A DNA stretch of 35,295 bases, from NCBI GenBank assembly GCA_030748485.1, contig JASMLW010000466.1, positions 1 through 35,295 on the forward strand, written 5' to 3'. Positions 16,983-24,627 of the stretch are shown here, piece by piece. The stretch comes from Pirellulaceae bacterium. Its GTDB lineage: Bacteria > Planctomycetota > Planctomycetia > Pirellulales > Pirellulaceae. Below the pieces are notes generated by a model. The model saw only the letters and a list, made by a program, of their open reading frames with translations, ran no database searches and had not been told where the DNA came from. The position numbers were made by a program, and so were the translations under genes. Position 1 is the first letter of the stretch, and every line of letters begins with the position of its first letter.

Positions 16983-17744
16983 TTATCGGGGGACGTTTTC
17001 AATCGCTTGGCGATCTACCGAATCGCCGGCGGCAATTGTCGCGAACGGCTCGATCGAATGAGTGCCAGGCAGTAGGCCCACGGAGCCGTCCGCGAAGGCA
17101 ACTGCGTGGCCTTGCCCGTGGCGTCCGGCCGGACGTGGATCGCCGATCTTGAAATCAACTGGCTGCAACCAGTGAATACCCGTATCGGGCAGGCTGATCA
17201 GTTGAATTGTGTCATCGGGCCCGTCTGCAATGTCACCGAGCCGGATAGCGCGGCTCGACGGCCAGCACGTTTTGGCTCCGGTGACCGCCATGATGTTTGT
17301 CGAGGCGGGTGATTTGCCCTCACATTTCCAACACCGAAAGCAGTCCGGCGCTCGCTCGCCGACTTTCATGTTGTGGACAGAATTCCACGGCTGATCGAAG
17401 TCGTAGGCGTCGAAGATGTCCTGGCCCTTGAGATAGGGAAGGAGGGCGACTCGCCACGAGTGCATCGGCGCTCCATTTTCGTCATTTACGACAGCCTGCG
17501 GAAAAACACTGTAATCCTCGTGGTACAGATACAGAGCAAGAGCGACTTGTTTCAAGCAGTTGCTGCAATTGGGCCGCCGCGGCCCGGTCTCACGTCTCTT
17601 CTGCACGATCGGCAACACGAGAATCGTGACGAGTACGAAGAGCACGGCCAGGATTATGATGGCCCGGAAGTGGGCGTCGTCGCTCGCCGCGAGCCTACGC
17701 AGCGCCGGGTCGCGGTCGTCGGATTTGCTGGAGGGGTCCATCAT
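16983..17744 (-). CDS. DUF1559 family protein, non-canonical N-terminus
   Basis: With the ATG at 17744 (or 17741) the protein has 252-253 residues. The frame opens at 17831, but that start would overlap the upstream gene's end. DUF1559 (PF07596) is indicated by CSNCLKQVALALYLYHEDY (about 60-78), YSVFPQAVV, SWRVALLPYLKGQDIFDAYD, TGAKTCWPSSRAI and the C-terminal GHAVAFADGSVGLLPG. Most DUF1559 proteins begin with a prepilin signal (GFTLVELLVVIAIIG). Here that is replaced by a 25-residue acidic N-terminus and a plain membrane helix (AIIILAVLFVLVTILVLPIV, 29-48). It is therefore probably a membrane-anchored protein rather than a processed pseudopilin. It lies 38 bases after the PD-(D/E)XK gene, so both may share a transcript. 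Function unknown. Confidence 0.82.
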   Translation of the reverse strand: MMDPSSKSDDRDPALRRLAASDDAHFRAIIILAVLFVLVTILVLPIVQKRRETGPRRPNCSNCLKQVALALYLYHEDYSVFPQAVVNDENGAPMHSWRVALLPYLKGQDIFDAYDFDQPWNSVHNMKVGERAPDCFRCWKCEGKSPASTNIMAVTGAKTCWPSSRAIRLGDIADGPDDTIQLISLPDTGIHWLQPVDFKIGDPRPAGRHGQGHAVAFADGSVGLLPGTHSIEPFATIAAGDSVDRQAIENVPR

Positions 17745-17782
17745 CGCCCAGATGTTCGGGACTGGATCAACGGCCTGTTCCG

Positions 17783-18709
17783 CTATATGACATCGGGGAG
17801 CGAATCCCAGTCGAGTGCGAAGGTCCGGCAAACTTGCTGCCAGGTTGTCACGCCCAAGAAGGCGTTGGCGATGCCGCGGCGTTCGTCAGCTGAGCGGTGA
17901 GGCAGGCTCAGTTCGAGTGCTTGGTCGGCGACCGTGAGTCGCGCTGCTTCGATCCATTTGTTGGGAACTGGCAGTCCGCCCGCTCCACCTTCGCCTTCGA
18001 CGATCAAGCAGCCGAGAACTCGCCGGCCTCCCCGAACGTCCCAGGCGCAGTCGATGTGACGCAGCATCTGGTGGCGTTCGCCCATCCAAGACGTCTTGGT
18101 TGTGATGTAGTTTTCAGTGCGCTTTCCCTCAATTACGACAATCGCCTCGGGTGTGGCGATGTAGACATCGGGTTTTGACGGTCCCTCGAAAATGTACCAA
18201 GCGCTCTCCGGGATTCGCTCTTTATCCAGCTCGCTCAGGGCCGTGCGGAGCACCTCTTGGTCTCCGTCCAGCAAGCGTTTGCGAAGGTCGGACGTTCGGT
18301 GCGACGAACTGTTCAGCACGCTCGGCGACGTGGGCGCGGCGTGTTCCGCCAGCCAGCGCAATAGCGAGCGCGGGGGCGGCAGGCCCCGCTCGTTGTCGCC
18401 CCACGCCGAGTCTTTGATTCGCCCCAGCGATCCGACAGCATCGAACTCCGCGCCGTGGACTGGCAGCTGCATCAGCGATGTCAGCCACGACTCCCCCGAC
18501 GAATCGATCGCCAAGAGTTGGTCGAAAACAGGAGCGACGCGAGTCGCCGTTGAATCTTGTTTGCCCATTGGTGTGGTACGACGACCATCGCGGGACGATT
18601 GGTCCTTCGCGGACAACATTGCCAGCTGAATCAACCAGAAAGCGTACTTAAGTAGGTCCTGCCTGCCGGGCGGGATTTCGCGACGAAGTCGCGACAATGG
18701 ACGTTCCAT
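17783..18709 (-). CDS. PD-(D/E)XK nuclease-like protein of unknown role
   Basis: I do not know this 308-residue protein by name. Its centre carries a PD-(D/E)XK nuclease signature: PD at 180-181 (KPDVYIATPEA), a hydrophobic strand AIVVIEGK with the ExK at 194-196, then a likely helix with QMLRHIDCAWD. The N-terminal 170 residues (for example WLTSLMQLPVHGAEFDAVGS) have no family I recognise, and no helicase, methylase or DNA-binding domain is seen. The protein may be a structure- or modification-specific endonuclease, or a restriction-type enzyme acting alone (inference). ATG 18709 is used; the frame opens at a TTG at 18718. There is no signal peptide, unlike most neighbours. A small hairpin (18678-18694) lies just inside the coding start. 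Confidence 0.7.
   Translation of the reverse strand: MERPLSRLRREIPPGRQDLLKYAFWLIQLAMLSAKDQSSRDGRRTTPMGKQDSTATRVAPVFDQLLAIDSSGESWLTSLMQLPVHGAEFDAVGSLGRIKDSAWGDNERGLPPPRSLLRWLAEHAAPTSPSVLNSSSHRTSDLRKRLLDGDQEVLRTALSELDKERIPESAWYIFEGPSKPDVYIATPEAIVVIEGKRTENYITTKTSWMGERHQMLRHIDCAWDVRGGRRVLGCLIVEGEGGAGGLPVPNKWIEAARLTVADQALELSLPHRSADERRGIANAFLGVTTWQQVCRTFALDWDSLPDVI
18678..18694 (-). other. Perfect hairpin just after the start codon of the PD-(D/E)XK gene
   Basis: TCGCGAC at 18678-18684 and GTCGCGA at 18688-18694 form a 7-bp stem with a three-base loop, about 15 bases into the coding sequence. In the mRNA it lies near the ribosome footprint and could slow initiation. It may equally be a chance palindrome in Arg-rich codons. 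Confidence 0.35.
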
Positions 18710-18941
18710 ATCACGCAACGCGGCGATTCGGGCTCTCGGCGCTAACCCGCTCTCGACTCCCTCGGAAGGCCCGTCGGAACGCCATCGTACTTAATGACAA
18801 AGTAGTTGGGTAGTTTACATCGGCGCCGCACTGAGTCGATCGCGTTCCTATTTCACTGGACTGACGGGTGGCCAGGATCCACAATCAGAGGCGCCCTCGG
18901 ATGGCGGCTGACCAGCCCCATTTGAGCGTGAGGAAAACAGC

Positions 18942-18959
18942 ATGAGACCTGGGAGTTGA
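18942..18959 (+). other. Possible leader mini-ORF before the VKOR-DsbA gene
   Basis: ATG at 18942 opens a five-codon frame (MRPGS) that ends with TGA at 18957-18959, three bases before the preferred TTG start at 18962. AGGA lies a few bases upstream of the ATG. It could couple translation to the weak TTG start, or be chance. Confidence 0.25.
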
Positions 18960-18961
18960 CG

Positions 18962-20212
18962 TTGGAGAATTCAACCAGTTCTTTCCGCGGCCGTTGGCTG
19001 GCGACTTGCCTGGCGCTGATAACTCTTGGATTCGCGGTCTCAGCATATCTACTGGCTCGCACCTTCGCGTTGGTGCAGGACGAAGCGTTCGGGTCGATCG
19101 ATGTCTGCGCCATCGTCTTCGGCCAAGGTTGCGACGACGCTTTGATCAGCGACGGCTCCTGGCAACTGGGCGTTCCCCTGGCGGGTTGGGGTGTCGTTTA
19201 TTTCGGATCGCTCGGATGTCTGCTGATGATGGGGTGGGTTCTCGGCGACGAGTTTCGTGGCGAAGCGACGATTGGCGCTTTGTTGCTGTCGGTGTTGGGC
19301 GTTGTCGTCAGCGTGATACTGACCATCGTCATCGCCAGTGGTCGCGCCCCGTTTTGCGGACTCTGTCTGGTCATCCACGCCGCCAACGTGGCGCTGCTCC
19401 CATCGCTCAAGCGTTTGTCGGGCGGCTCCATACGCGAAATCGCGTCCGCGCTGTCGGCCGGCAGCAAATATCTAGTCGGTGGGGACGCGGACGAAGCCCG
19501 CTCGACGCATTGGAAGGCCGTCGGCTTTGTCACGGCCGGGCTCGTCGCGACGGTGCTATACCAATGGGTGCTTGTCCAGTCCGAGCGACGGCTGGCGCGC
19601 AACTATGCCGCAGTCGACGATATGGTGCTGGCCAGATTCGAGAGAACGCCGCGGCAAGAGGTGCCGGTGGATCGCCGCGACGCCAGTTTGGGGCCGGCCG
19701 CCGCGCCCGCCCAGTTGGTTGTCTTCAGCAGCTTCCAATGCCCCGGTTGCCGGGCGCTGTCCGGCGAACTGTACGGTTTGCAGCGGCGATTTCCCAGCCA
19801 GCTCAGAATCGTCTTCAAACACTTTCCGCTCGGCAAGGAATGCAATGACGCGGTGAAAAGCGATCTGCAACCTCTGGCCTGTGCGGCCGCGCGGGCCGCA
19901 GTTTCCGCTCACCAGCAAGACCGTTTCTGGTCGTTTCACGACGCCCTGTTCGCATCAAATCTAAAAGGGGGGGAAACAGCGCTCGGCGAGATCGCCGCGA
20001 GCGTTGGGCTCGACCAGTCGCAGTTCGATCAAGTTCGGTCGGCCGCCCATGTGGACGAGCAGATTCGCGAGGATGTCCAGCTCGGCTCGCAGTTGGGAGT
20101 GGACGCCACTCCTGCCCTGTTTCTCAACGGGCGTCGCGTCCGCCACCTCAGCGCGCGGTCGTTAGAGTTGCTCGTACGCAGCGAGGTGGAGGCTTCGCAA
20201 CGCGCGGATTGA
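18962..20212 (+). CDS. VKOR-DsbA fusion, disulfide-bond formation enzyme
   Basis: The protein (416 residues) joins a vitamin K epoxide reductase domain to a DsbA-like thioredoxin domain. The VKOR part (about 10-205) shows several hydrophobic helices, the periplasmic loop cysteines at 49 and 57 and the active CxxC in PFCGLC (132 and 135). The DsbA part (about 245-405) has the active site CPGC at 260-263 in FSSFQCPGC and the cis-proline loop DATPALFLNG (381-390). VKOR passes electrons to quinone and re-oxidises its partner, which inserts disulfides into exported proteins. TTG 18962 is chosen because GGGAG ends six bases upstream; TTG 18956 is too close. The small cysteine-rich secreted protein directly downstream is a plausible client. 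Confidence 0.92.
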   Translation: MENSTSSFRGRWLATCLALITLGFAVSAYLLARTFALVQDEAFGSIDVCAIVFGQGCDDALISDGSWQLGVPLAGWGVVYFGSLGCLLMMGWVLGDEFRGEATIGALLLSVLGVVVSVILTIVIASGRAPFCGLCLVIHAANVALLPSLKRLSGGSIREIASALSAGSKYLVGGDADEARSTHWKAVGFVTAGLVATVLYQWVLVQSERRLARNYAAVDDMVLARFERTPRQEVPVDRRDASLGPAAAPAQLVVFSSFQCPGCRALSGELYGLQRRFPSQLRIVFKHFPLGKECNDAVKSDLQPLACAAARAAVSAHQQDRFWSFHDALFASNLKGGETALGEIAASVGLDQSQFDQVRSAAHVDEQIREDVQLGSQLGVDATPALFLNGRRVRHLSARSLELLVRSEVEASQRAD

Positions 20213-20245
20213 GGAATTTACTTATACGCGGGGGGTGGATCTTCT

Positions 20246-20274
20246 TTGCGAGTTTCAGCTTGCCGCGCTATACT
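20246..20274 (+). promoter_or_regulatory. Promoter for the small cysteine-rich secreted protein
   Basis: TTGCGA at 20246-20251 and TATACT at 20269-20274 are exactly 17 bases apart, a good sigma70-type match. Transcription would start near 20281, giving a leader of about 37 bases with the ribosome site GGGAG at 20306-20310. Confidence 0.6.
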
Positions 20275-20317
20275 GACTCACCAATTCCTAACATTTCCCT
20301 CATTCGGGAGACTCTTC

Positions 20318-20626
20318 ATGAAGCGCCTACTCACCCTCTCTACTCTGGCGTTCCTGCTCCTTTCCATTTCACTTTCTCACTTGGCGTTCGGGCGACCCAG
20401 TCGTGGCGGCGGAATACCGCGTATCAACGTTTGCCATGTGATGACGAGCAGGACGTTGAGCAATGGCAACACCGTCGTGATCGGCCAGATCCTCCGAATT
20501 CCGCTGGCAGCCGTGCCGGCTCATCTCGGTCACGGTGATAAGCTTGCTCCGGGCGCAGCACCAGGCAGTTGCTGTGCATTTTGTGTCACGGAAGACGGAC
20601 GTTCCTGCCCAGTCAATTTCGACTGA
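20318..20626 (+). CDS. Small cysteine-rich exported protein with VPAHLGHGD motif
   Basis: This 102-residue protein has a strong signal peptide (MKRLLTLSTLAFLLLSISLS, cleavage near AFG). The ATG at 20318 is set by GGGAG seven bases upstream; the longer frame from 20246 would start inside the promoter. The mature part of about 77 residues has five cysteines: C39 in NVCH, C85 and C86, C89 in CCAFC, and C97. The VPAHLGHGD stretch at 66-74, with an upstream NVCH and a valine-rich strand, recalls a motif in many secreted bacterial proteins (VCH ... VPAHLAHGD). That family's role is unknown to me. It lies 105 bases after the VKOR-DsbA gene and has its own promoter. The odd cysteine count suggests at least one free or intermolecular thiol. 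Confidence 0.78.
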   Translation: MKRLLTLSTLAFLLLSISLSHLAFGRPSRGGGIPRINVCHVMTSRTLSNGNTVVIGQILRIPLAAVPAHLGHGDKLAPGAAPGSCCAFCVTEDGRSCPVNFD

Positions 20627-20676
20627 CATGATCTCGCCATCGCGGGCTCAACTGTTCGTCGTTCAGGGGTGGAACT

Positions 20677-21516
20677 ATGCGCAAAGACCGGACACGACCG
20701 GCGTTCACGCTGGTTGAGTTGTTAGTTGTGTTGGCCATTATTGGCATTCTCATGGCTCTGCTGTTGCCGGCCGTGCAACACGTTCGCGAGTCAGCGCGAC
20801 GTCTGCAATGCCAAAACAATCTCAAGCAGATTGGGCTGGCCATGCAAACCTACCACGACCGCTACAAAGTTTTCCCTTCCGGTTGGATCGGCCCGACGGG
20901 ATGGACGTGGGGCGCCTACATCTTGCCCGATCTTGAGCAAACCCCACTCTACGACGCTCTTCGAGTCAACGAATTTGGCGACGTCATGCCACCGGACGCG
21001 GGCACGGAGTACGACATCCTCCTGCCGATCTACGTGTGTCCAACGGACTCGGGACCTGACATCAACGGGAATTACAGTCACGACGGCACGATTGGTTACA
21101 AGAAGTCGAATTACATCGGTGTGAACGGCGGCACCAACTTCGTCGAGCATCGGAGCCAGGACCCGTCAGGAGTGTTCGGCGTCGCCAGTCGAGTCGGCAT
21201 CCAATCGATCAAGGATGGGGCCAGCAACACCTTCCTGGTCGGCGAGCGCGAATTCGACATGAAAAAAGGATTTCGCGGCGCGATCTGGATGCGCGCCATC
21301 AACAAAGTCGGCTCCTATATGTATGGGCCGGCGGTCGTTGGGACCTGTGGCAAACGTATCTTGTTGAATTCGTCACGCACTCGATTTATCGGCTTCAGCA
21401 GCGCCCACTCCAGTGGGGCGCTTTTCCTTTTCGCGGATGGCGGCGTCAGGTTTATTAGCGATTCGATCGACGGGGATGTGTACGCCTCGATGGCCAAGAA
21501 AAGCGACGGCGCCTGA
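20677..21516 (+). CDS. DUF1559 family protein with prepilin-type N-terminus
   Basis: The 279-residue protein starts with a short basic leader and the pseudopilin signal AFTLVELLVVLAIIGILMAL (residues 9-28), which is cut by a prepilin peptidase before Phe10; Ala replaces the usual Gly at -1. DUF1559 (PF07596) follows: QNNLKQIGLAMQTYHDRYKV near 48-67, FPSGWIGP, YVCPTDSG near 122, DGASNTFLVGERE near 187, and SSAHSSGALFLFADGGVRFI near 245. These proteins are numerous in planctomycetes and probably form or decorate extracellular type II-like pseudopili, but the role is not known. AGGGGTGGA lies just upstream of the ATG. The next gene follows after 60 bases. Confidence 0.92.
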   Translation: MRKDRTRPAFTLVELLVVLAIIGILMALLLPAVQHVRESARRLQCQNNLKQIGLAMQTYHDRYKVFPSGWIGPTGWTWGAYILPDLEQTPLYDALRVNEFGDVMPPDAGTEYDILLPIYVCPTDSGPDINGNYSHDGTIGYKKSNYIGVNGGTNFVEHRSQDPSGVFGVASRVGIQSIKDGASNTFLVGEREFDMKKGFRGAIWMRAINKVGSYMYGPAVVGTCGKRILLNSSRTRFIGFSSAHSSGALFLFADGGVRFISDSIDGDVYASMAKKSDGA

Positions 21517-21576
21517 CGTGGTCGCCGTGGCCCATCGCGTTGGATCCGCCACCTCGAACCGGGCGAAGGTGCTTCG

Positions 21577-21984
21577 ATGAATGTTGCCGCCCGTCTGAGC
21601 ATCCAACTCCTTGTGGGACTGAGTTGCCTGTTGGTCCAGGTCGGTTGCGGGGGCGGCCCGGACGATGAGAAGATCTCCCTGATGGAGGAGCACTCGGACG
21701 CGATCTACGCGATGTTGCTTCACAATCAGGTTGTTAAACACAACGGCAAATCCTGGCGATTGCAGCTCGTCGATATCACCGAGATCGAGCTTCACGAACG
21801 AACCGATGCGACTGCCGACGGAGAACAAACAGCCGTCCTTTCGTTTTCGATGAGGTCGGCGCGTCGCAGGGTAAAGGCTCGCATTACGTACAAGAAGGTG
21901 GACGGTCAGCCCGACGAAGAAAGCCACGTCGTGACCAGTATTCCAGTCACCAAGTTTGAAGTTTTGTCCGTTACCGGCGGTTAG
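21577..21984 (+). CDS. Small lipoprotein of unknown function
   Basis: The protein has 135 residues. Its N-terminus has a hydrophobic stretch (LLVGLSCLLVQVG) ending at Cys24 followed by glycines. This is a lipobox-like site common in planctomycete lipoproteins, although Gln at -3 is unusual. The rest is hydrophilic, with an acidic segment (SLMEEHSDAIYAML) and beta-strand-like stretches. No domain is recognised. It lies between the prepilin-like DUF1559 gene (60 bases before) and the thioredoxin-SUMF1 gene (37 bases after), so these three are probably one operon and may act together in the envelope. Confidence 0.7.
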   Translation: MNVAARLSIQLLVGLSCLLVQVGCGGGPDDEKISLMEEHSDAIYAMLLHNQVVKHNGKSWRLQLVDITEIELHERTDATADGEQTAVLSFSMRSARRRVKARITYKKVDGQPDEESHVVTSIPVTKFEVLSVTGG

Positions 21985-22021
21985 CTCGCCGGTGCGCGAC
22001 GCCGCTGGACAGGAGTGCAAG

Positions 22022-23731
22022 ATGGTCGTCTCTCGCGTATTGTGCGCCGCCCTCCTCTTTCTCAGCCTGATGGCCACGAGCGCCTGTAGGCCGCTGAACG
22101 CACCGGAACACGTCGCCGGAATTGAAGGCGCGGAAAATGTTGAGTCCGAACACCTCGCCCTGGAGCCGCTCGATCCGGAAACGATGTTCGTCAGCAATCC
22201 GGAATCGAAAGCCATTTGGGAGCGAGCTCTGGCGGCCGAAGAAATCGAACAAGAGGAGCGCGAACAGTTGTTCGAAGATACGCTTGCCTTTTTGGAAAAA
22301 GCAGGGCCGTCGAGAGAACGTTTTGACTTGGCCATCGTGATCGCACAAGTCGTTTATGGCGAGCAGGGAGAAGCCGAAGGAAAGGCCTACCAGCGGATTG
22401 TTGACATCGTCAGTCAGTCCAAAGATCAAGACTTGGTCACGCGCGCCCAGCGACTGGCGGGAACCGCGCGGAAACTCTTCCTCCTCGACAAGGAACTCGC
22501 CGTGGAAGGCCAGACTGTCGACGGAGAAGAATTCGATTGGAACAAGTACCGCGGCAAGGTCGTGCTGCTCGATTTCTGGGGAACGTGGTGCGGCGCCTGC
22601 ATTGAGGAGTTGCCCAACGTCAAGAAGAACTATGAGCTCTATCACGATCGCGGATTCGAAGTTGTCGGTGTCGCAGCTGACACGGAACGCTCGGCGGTTG
22701 TCGATTTCTTAAAAAAGCACGAGTTGCCGTGGGTGACGCTCTTTGACCCAGCGGGCCTCGAACAGCCGACAGCCGTTCGTCTAGGCGTCACTTCGACGCC
22801 GACAGCGTTCCTCGTCAATGGAGAGGGCAAAGTCGTGTCGCTCGACGCTCGAGGTGAAGAGCTCGGCCTGCGGCTGGCCGAGCTTCTCGGCGAGTCGAAG
22901 GAAAGCCCGGTGAACGAGGGGTCGACAGACGCCGAGCCAACCGCCAACACCCAGTCGCCCAACATCGAAATCGCGAAGAACTCAGTCGACATGAAGCTGA
23001 AGCTGATTCCCGCCGGCGAGTTCCTGATGGGTTCACCGGAGGCCGACTCGGCTCCCAGCCATGAGCAGCCTCAACACCGTGTAAAAATCACCAAGCCTTT
23101 CTTGATCGGTGTCTACGAAGTCACTCAGGCGGAGTACAAGCAGGTGACCGGATCCAATCCAAGCAGCGCGCCGCGGAAGTCGGCCGAGGGTGTTGTCGAG
23201 GATACTAGCCGATTCGCCGTGGACAACGTCTCGTGGGACGCCGCCGCCGCGTTTTGCAATCAACTCAGCGAACTCGAAGGATTGTCGGCGAGTTACGAGA
23301 TCAAGGGATCGGAAATCACTCTTATTCCTGGCGACGGGTATCGCCTACCCACCGAAGCCGAATGGGAATACGCCTGCCGTGCCGGCACGACGACGCGCTG
23401 GTGCTTTGGCGAAGACAGTTCTCAACTGAAAGACTACGCGTGGTTCAAGAGCACCGGGACGCATCAAGTGGGCGGGAAGAAACCCAATCCGTTTGGGCTT
23501 TACGACATGTACGGAAACGGGTGGGAGCTCTGTCAGGATTGGTACGGCAAAGACTACTACAAGTCGAGGCCGGAGTCCGACCCGACCGGGCCCGCTGCCG
23601 GAACGCATCGAGTCATCCGCGGCGGCAGCTGGTTCAATGACCCGTCACAGTGCCGATCGGCGTCTCGCGATGAGGTCCATCCCGCGAGCTACTACGACAC
23701 TTTCAGCTTTCGTGTCGTGCGAACTCCGTAG
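22022..23731 (+). CDS. Lipoprotein fusing a TlpA-like thioredoxin and a SUMF1 (FGE-like) domain
   Basis: With the ATG at 22022 (AGGAG six bases upstream) the protein has 569 residues; the longer frame from 21956 overlaps the previous gene. A lipobox-like TSAC gives Cys22. Residues 60-155 are acidic and helical. A TlpA/AhpC-type thioredoxin fold spans about 160-292, with the active site WGTWCGAC (187-193) and VTSTPTAFLVNG (257-267). A linker leads to a SUMF1/FGE-sulfatase domain (PF03781) at about 325-568: IPAGEFLMGSP, VTQAEYKQVTG, YRLPTEAEWEYACRAG, RVIRGGSW. The SUMF1 core is altered: the usual GNVWEWCQD reads GNGWELCQD, and the first catalytic Cys region of true formylglycine enzymes is GGSWFNDPSQC, so it is probably not an FGE. 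It may be a redox-active lipoprotein with a binding domain (inference). Confidence 0.87.
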   Translation: MVVSRVLCAALLFLSLMATSACRPLNAPEHVAGIEGAENVESEHLALEPLDPETMFVSNPESKAIWERALAAEEIEQEEREQLFEDTLAFLEKAGPSRERFDLAIVIAQVVYGEQGEAEGKAYQRIVDIVSQSKDQDLVTRAQRLAGTARKLFLLDKELAVEGQTVDGEEFDWNKYRGKVVLLDFWGTWCGACIEELPNVKKNYELYHDRGFEVVGVAADTERSAVVDFLKKHELPWVTLFDPAGLEQPTAVRLGVTSTPTAFLVNGEGKVVSLDARGEELGLRLAELLGESKESPVNEGSTDAEPTANTQSPNIEIAKNSVDMKLKLIPAGEFLMGSPEADSAPSHEQPQHRVKITKPFLIGVYEVTQAEYKQVTGSNPSSAPRKSAEGVVEDTSRFAVDNVSWDAAAAFCNQLSELEGLSASYEIKGSEITLIPGDGYRLPTEAEWEYACRAGTTTRWCFGEDSSQLKDYAWFKSTGTHQVGGKKPNPFGLYDMYGNGWELCQDWYGKDYYKSRPESDPTGPAAGTHRVIRGGSWFNDPSQCRSASRDEVHPASYYDTFSFRVVRTP

Positions 23732-23872
23732 GCCTGCCTGACGCTCTTCGTCGGTGAGTCTCGACCAGGGCATGCTCCGCCGTTAAGTTGCTCACGTGTT
23801 TGGAAAGCGTTCCGTGAGGCGCTGTCGTCACTCATCAGTCATCACTCATCAAACATCTGCGGGAGTAATAAA

Positions 23873-24505
23873 ATGTCTGTCAGTGTTCGTCCCAGAATCA
23901 GCCTTCCCATGCTGTTCTTCCTAGCTGTGACGGCCGGGTGTGGTTCGCCCGAATCGGCGCCACCAGTTCCAGATAATTCCACCAGTTCCGGCGAAGAAGG
24001 CTCGCAGTCGCAAATCCAACTTTCCAGTGAAGCATTCGCGAACAACGCGAAAATTGACGAGCGGCACACGGTCAACGGCGACGATGTTTCGCCGGCTCTG
24101 TCGTGGTCTGGAGCGCCGGCCGAGACGGTGTCGTTTGCGTTGATCTGCGATGATCCCGACGCGCCCAGCCCCGACGCACCGGCGGATGACCCGTGGGTGC
24201 ACTGGGTTATTTACAACATCCCGGCCGATGCGACATCACTGCCAGCGGGACTGCCGAAGGAACTTGAACTGTCGACTGTTTCGGGTGCGCTGCAGGGTGT
24301 CAATTCGTGGCCCCTCGAAAACGTCGGCTACCGCGGTCCCGCGCCCCCGCCGGGGAGCGGCCAACACCGGTACATCTTTCGTCTCTACGCCCTCGACGCC
24401 ACCCTTCAACTCGAAGCGGGCGCATCGAAGGAAGAATTGCTGGCCGCGATGCAGGGGCACACGTTGGCGGAGGGAAAGCTCATCGGCGTCTTCGAACGAC
24501 CGTAA
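23873..24505 (+). CDS. YbhB/YbcL-type PEBP-like lipoprotein
   Basis: This 210-residue protein carries a lipobox-like VTAGC (Cys about 23) after a short hydrophobic signal. A linker of about 25 residues leads to a bacterial phosphatidylethanolamine-binding (Raf kinase inhibitor-like) domain: DDVSPALSWSGAP, CDDPDAPSPDAP, DDPWVHWVIYNIP, GYRGPAPPPGSGQHRYIFRL and YALD. These are the hallmark ligand-pocket motifs. The ligand is unknown for bacterial members. GGGAG lies seven bases before the ATG. The gene seems to stand alone, with 141 bases before it and 122 bases before the next gene. Confidence 0.92.
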   Translation: MSVSVRPRISLPMLFFLAVTAGCGSPESAPPVPDNSTSSGEEGSQSQIQLSSEAFANNAKIDERHTVNGDDVSPALSWSGAPAETVSFALICDDPDAPSPDAPADDPWVHWVIYNIPADATSLPAGLPKELELSTVSGALQGVNSWPLENVGYRGPAPPPGSGQHRYIFRLYALDATLQLEAGASKEELLAAMQGHTLAEGKLIGVFERP

Positions 24506-24627
24506 TCACTGAATTGCCGCTGGCCTTCTATGGCGTTGAGGATTCTGGAGTTTCCCCGACCGACGAACGACGACTGAGCGGCAGCTCGCTTTGTGTGTTG
24601 CACTGCCACCTGATCGGAACTTTCAAT

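Noticed and set aside
17745..17831. N-terminal extension of the minus-strand DUF1559 protein
   Set aside because: It would overlap the end of the PD-(D/E)XK gene, and the extra residues do not resemble a signal; ATG 17744 gives a cleaner start.
22022..23731. A true formylglycine-generating enzyme
   Set aside because: The first catalytic cysteine region is not present (GGSWFNDPSQC) and the WEWC signature is altered; no sulfatase gene lies nearby.
23828..23850. Repeated TCACTCATC as a CRISPR-like or regulatory array
   Set aside because: There are only two copies with a five-base spacing; too short and too few.
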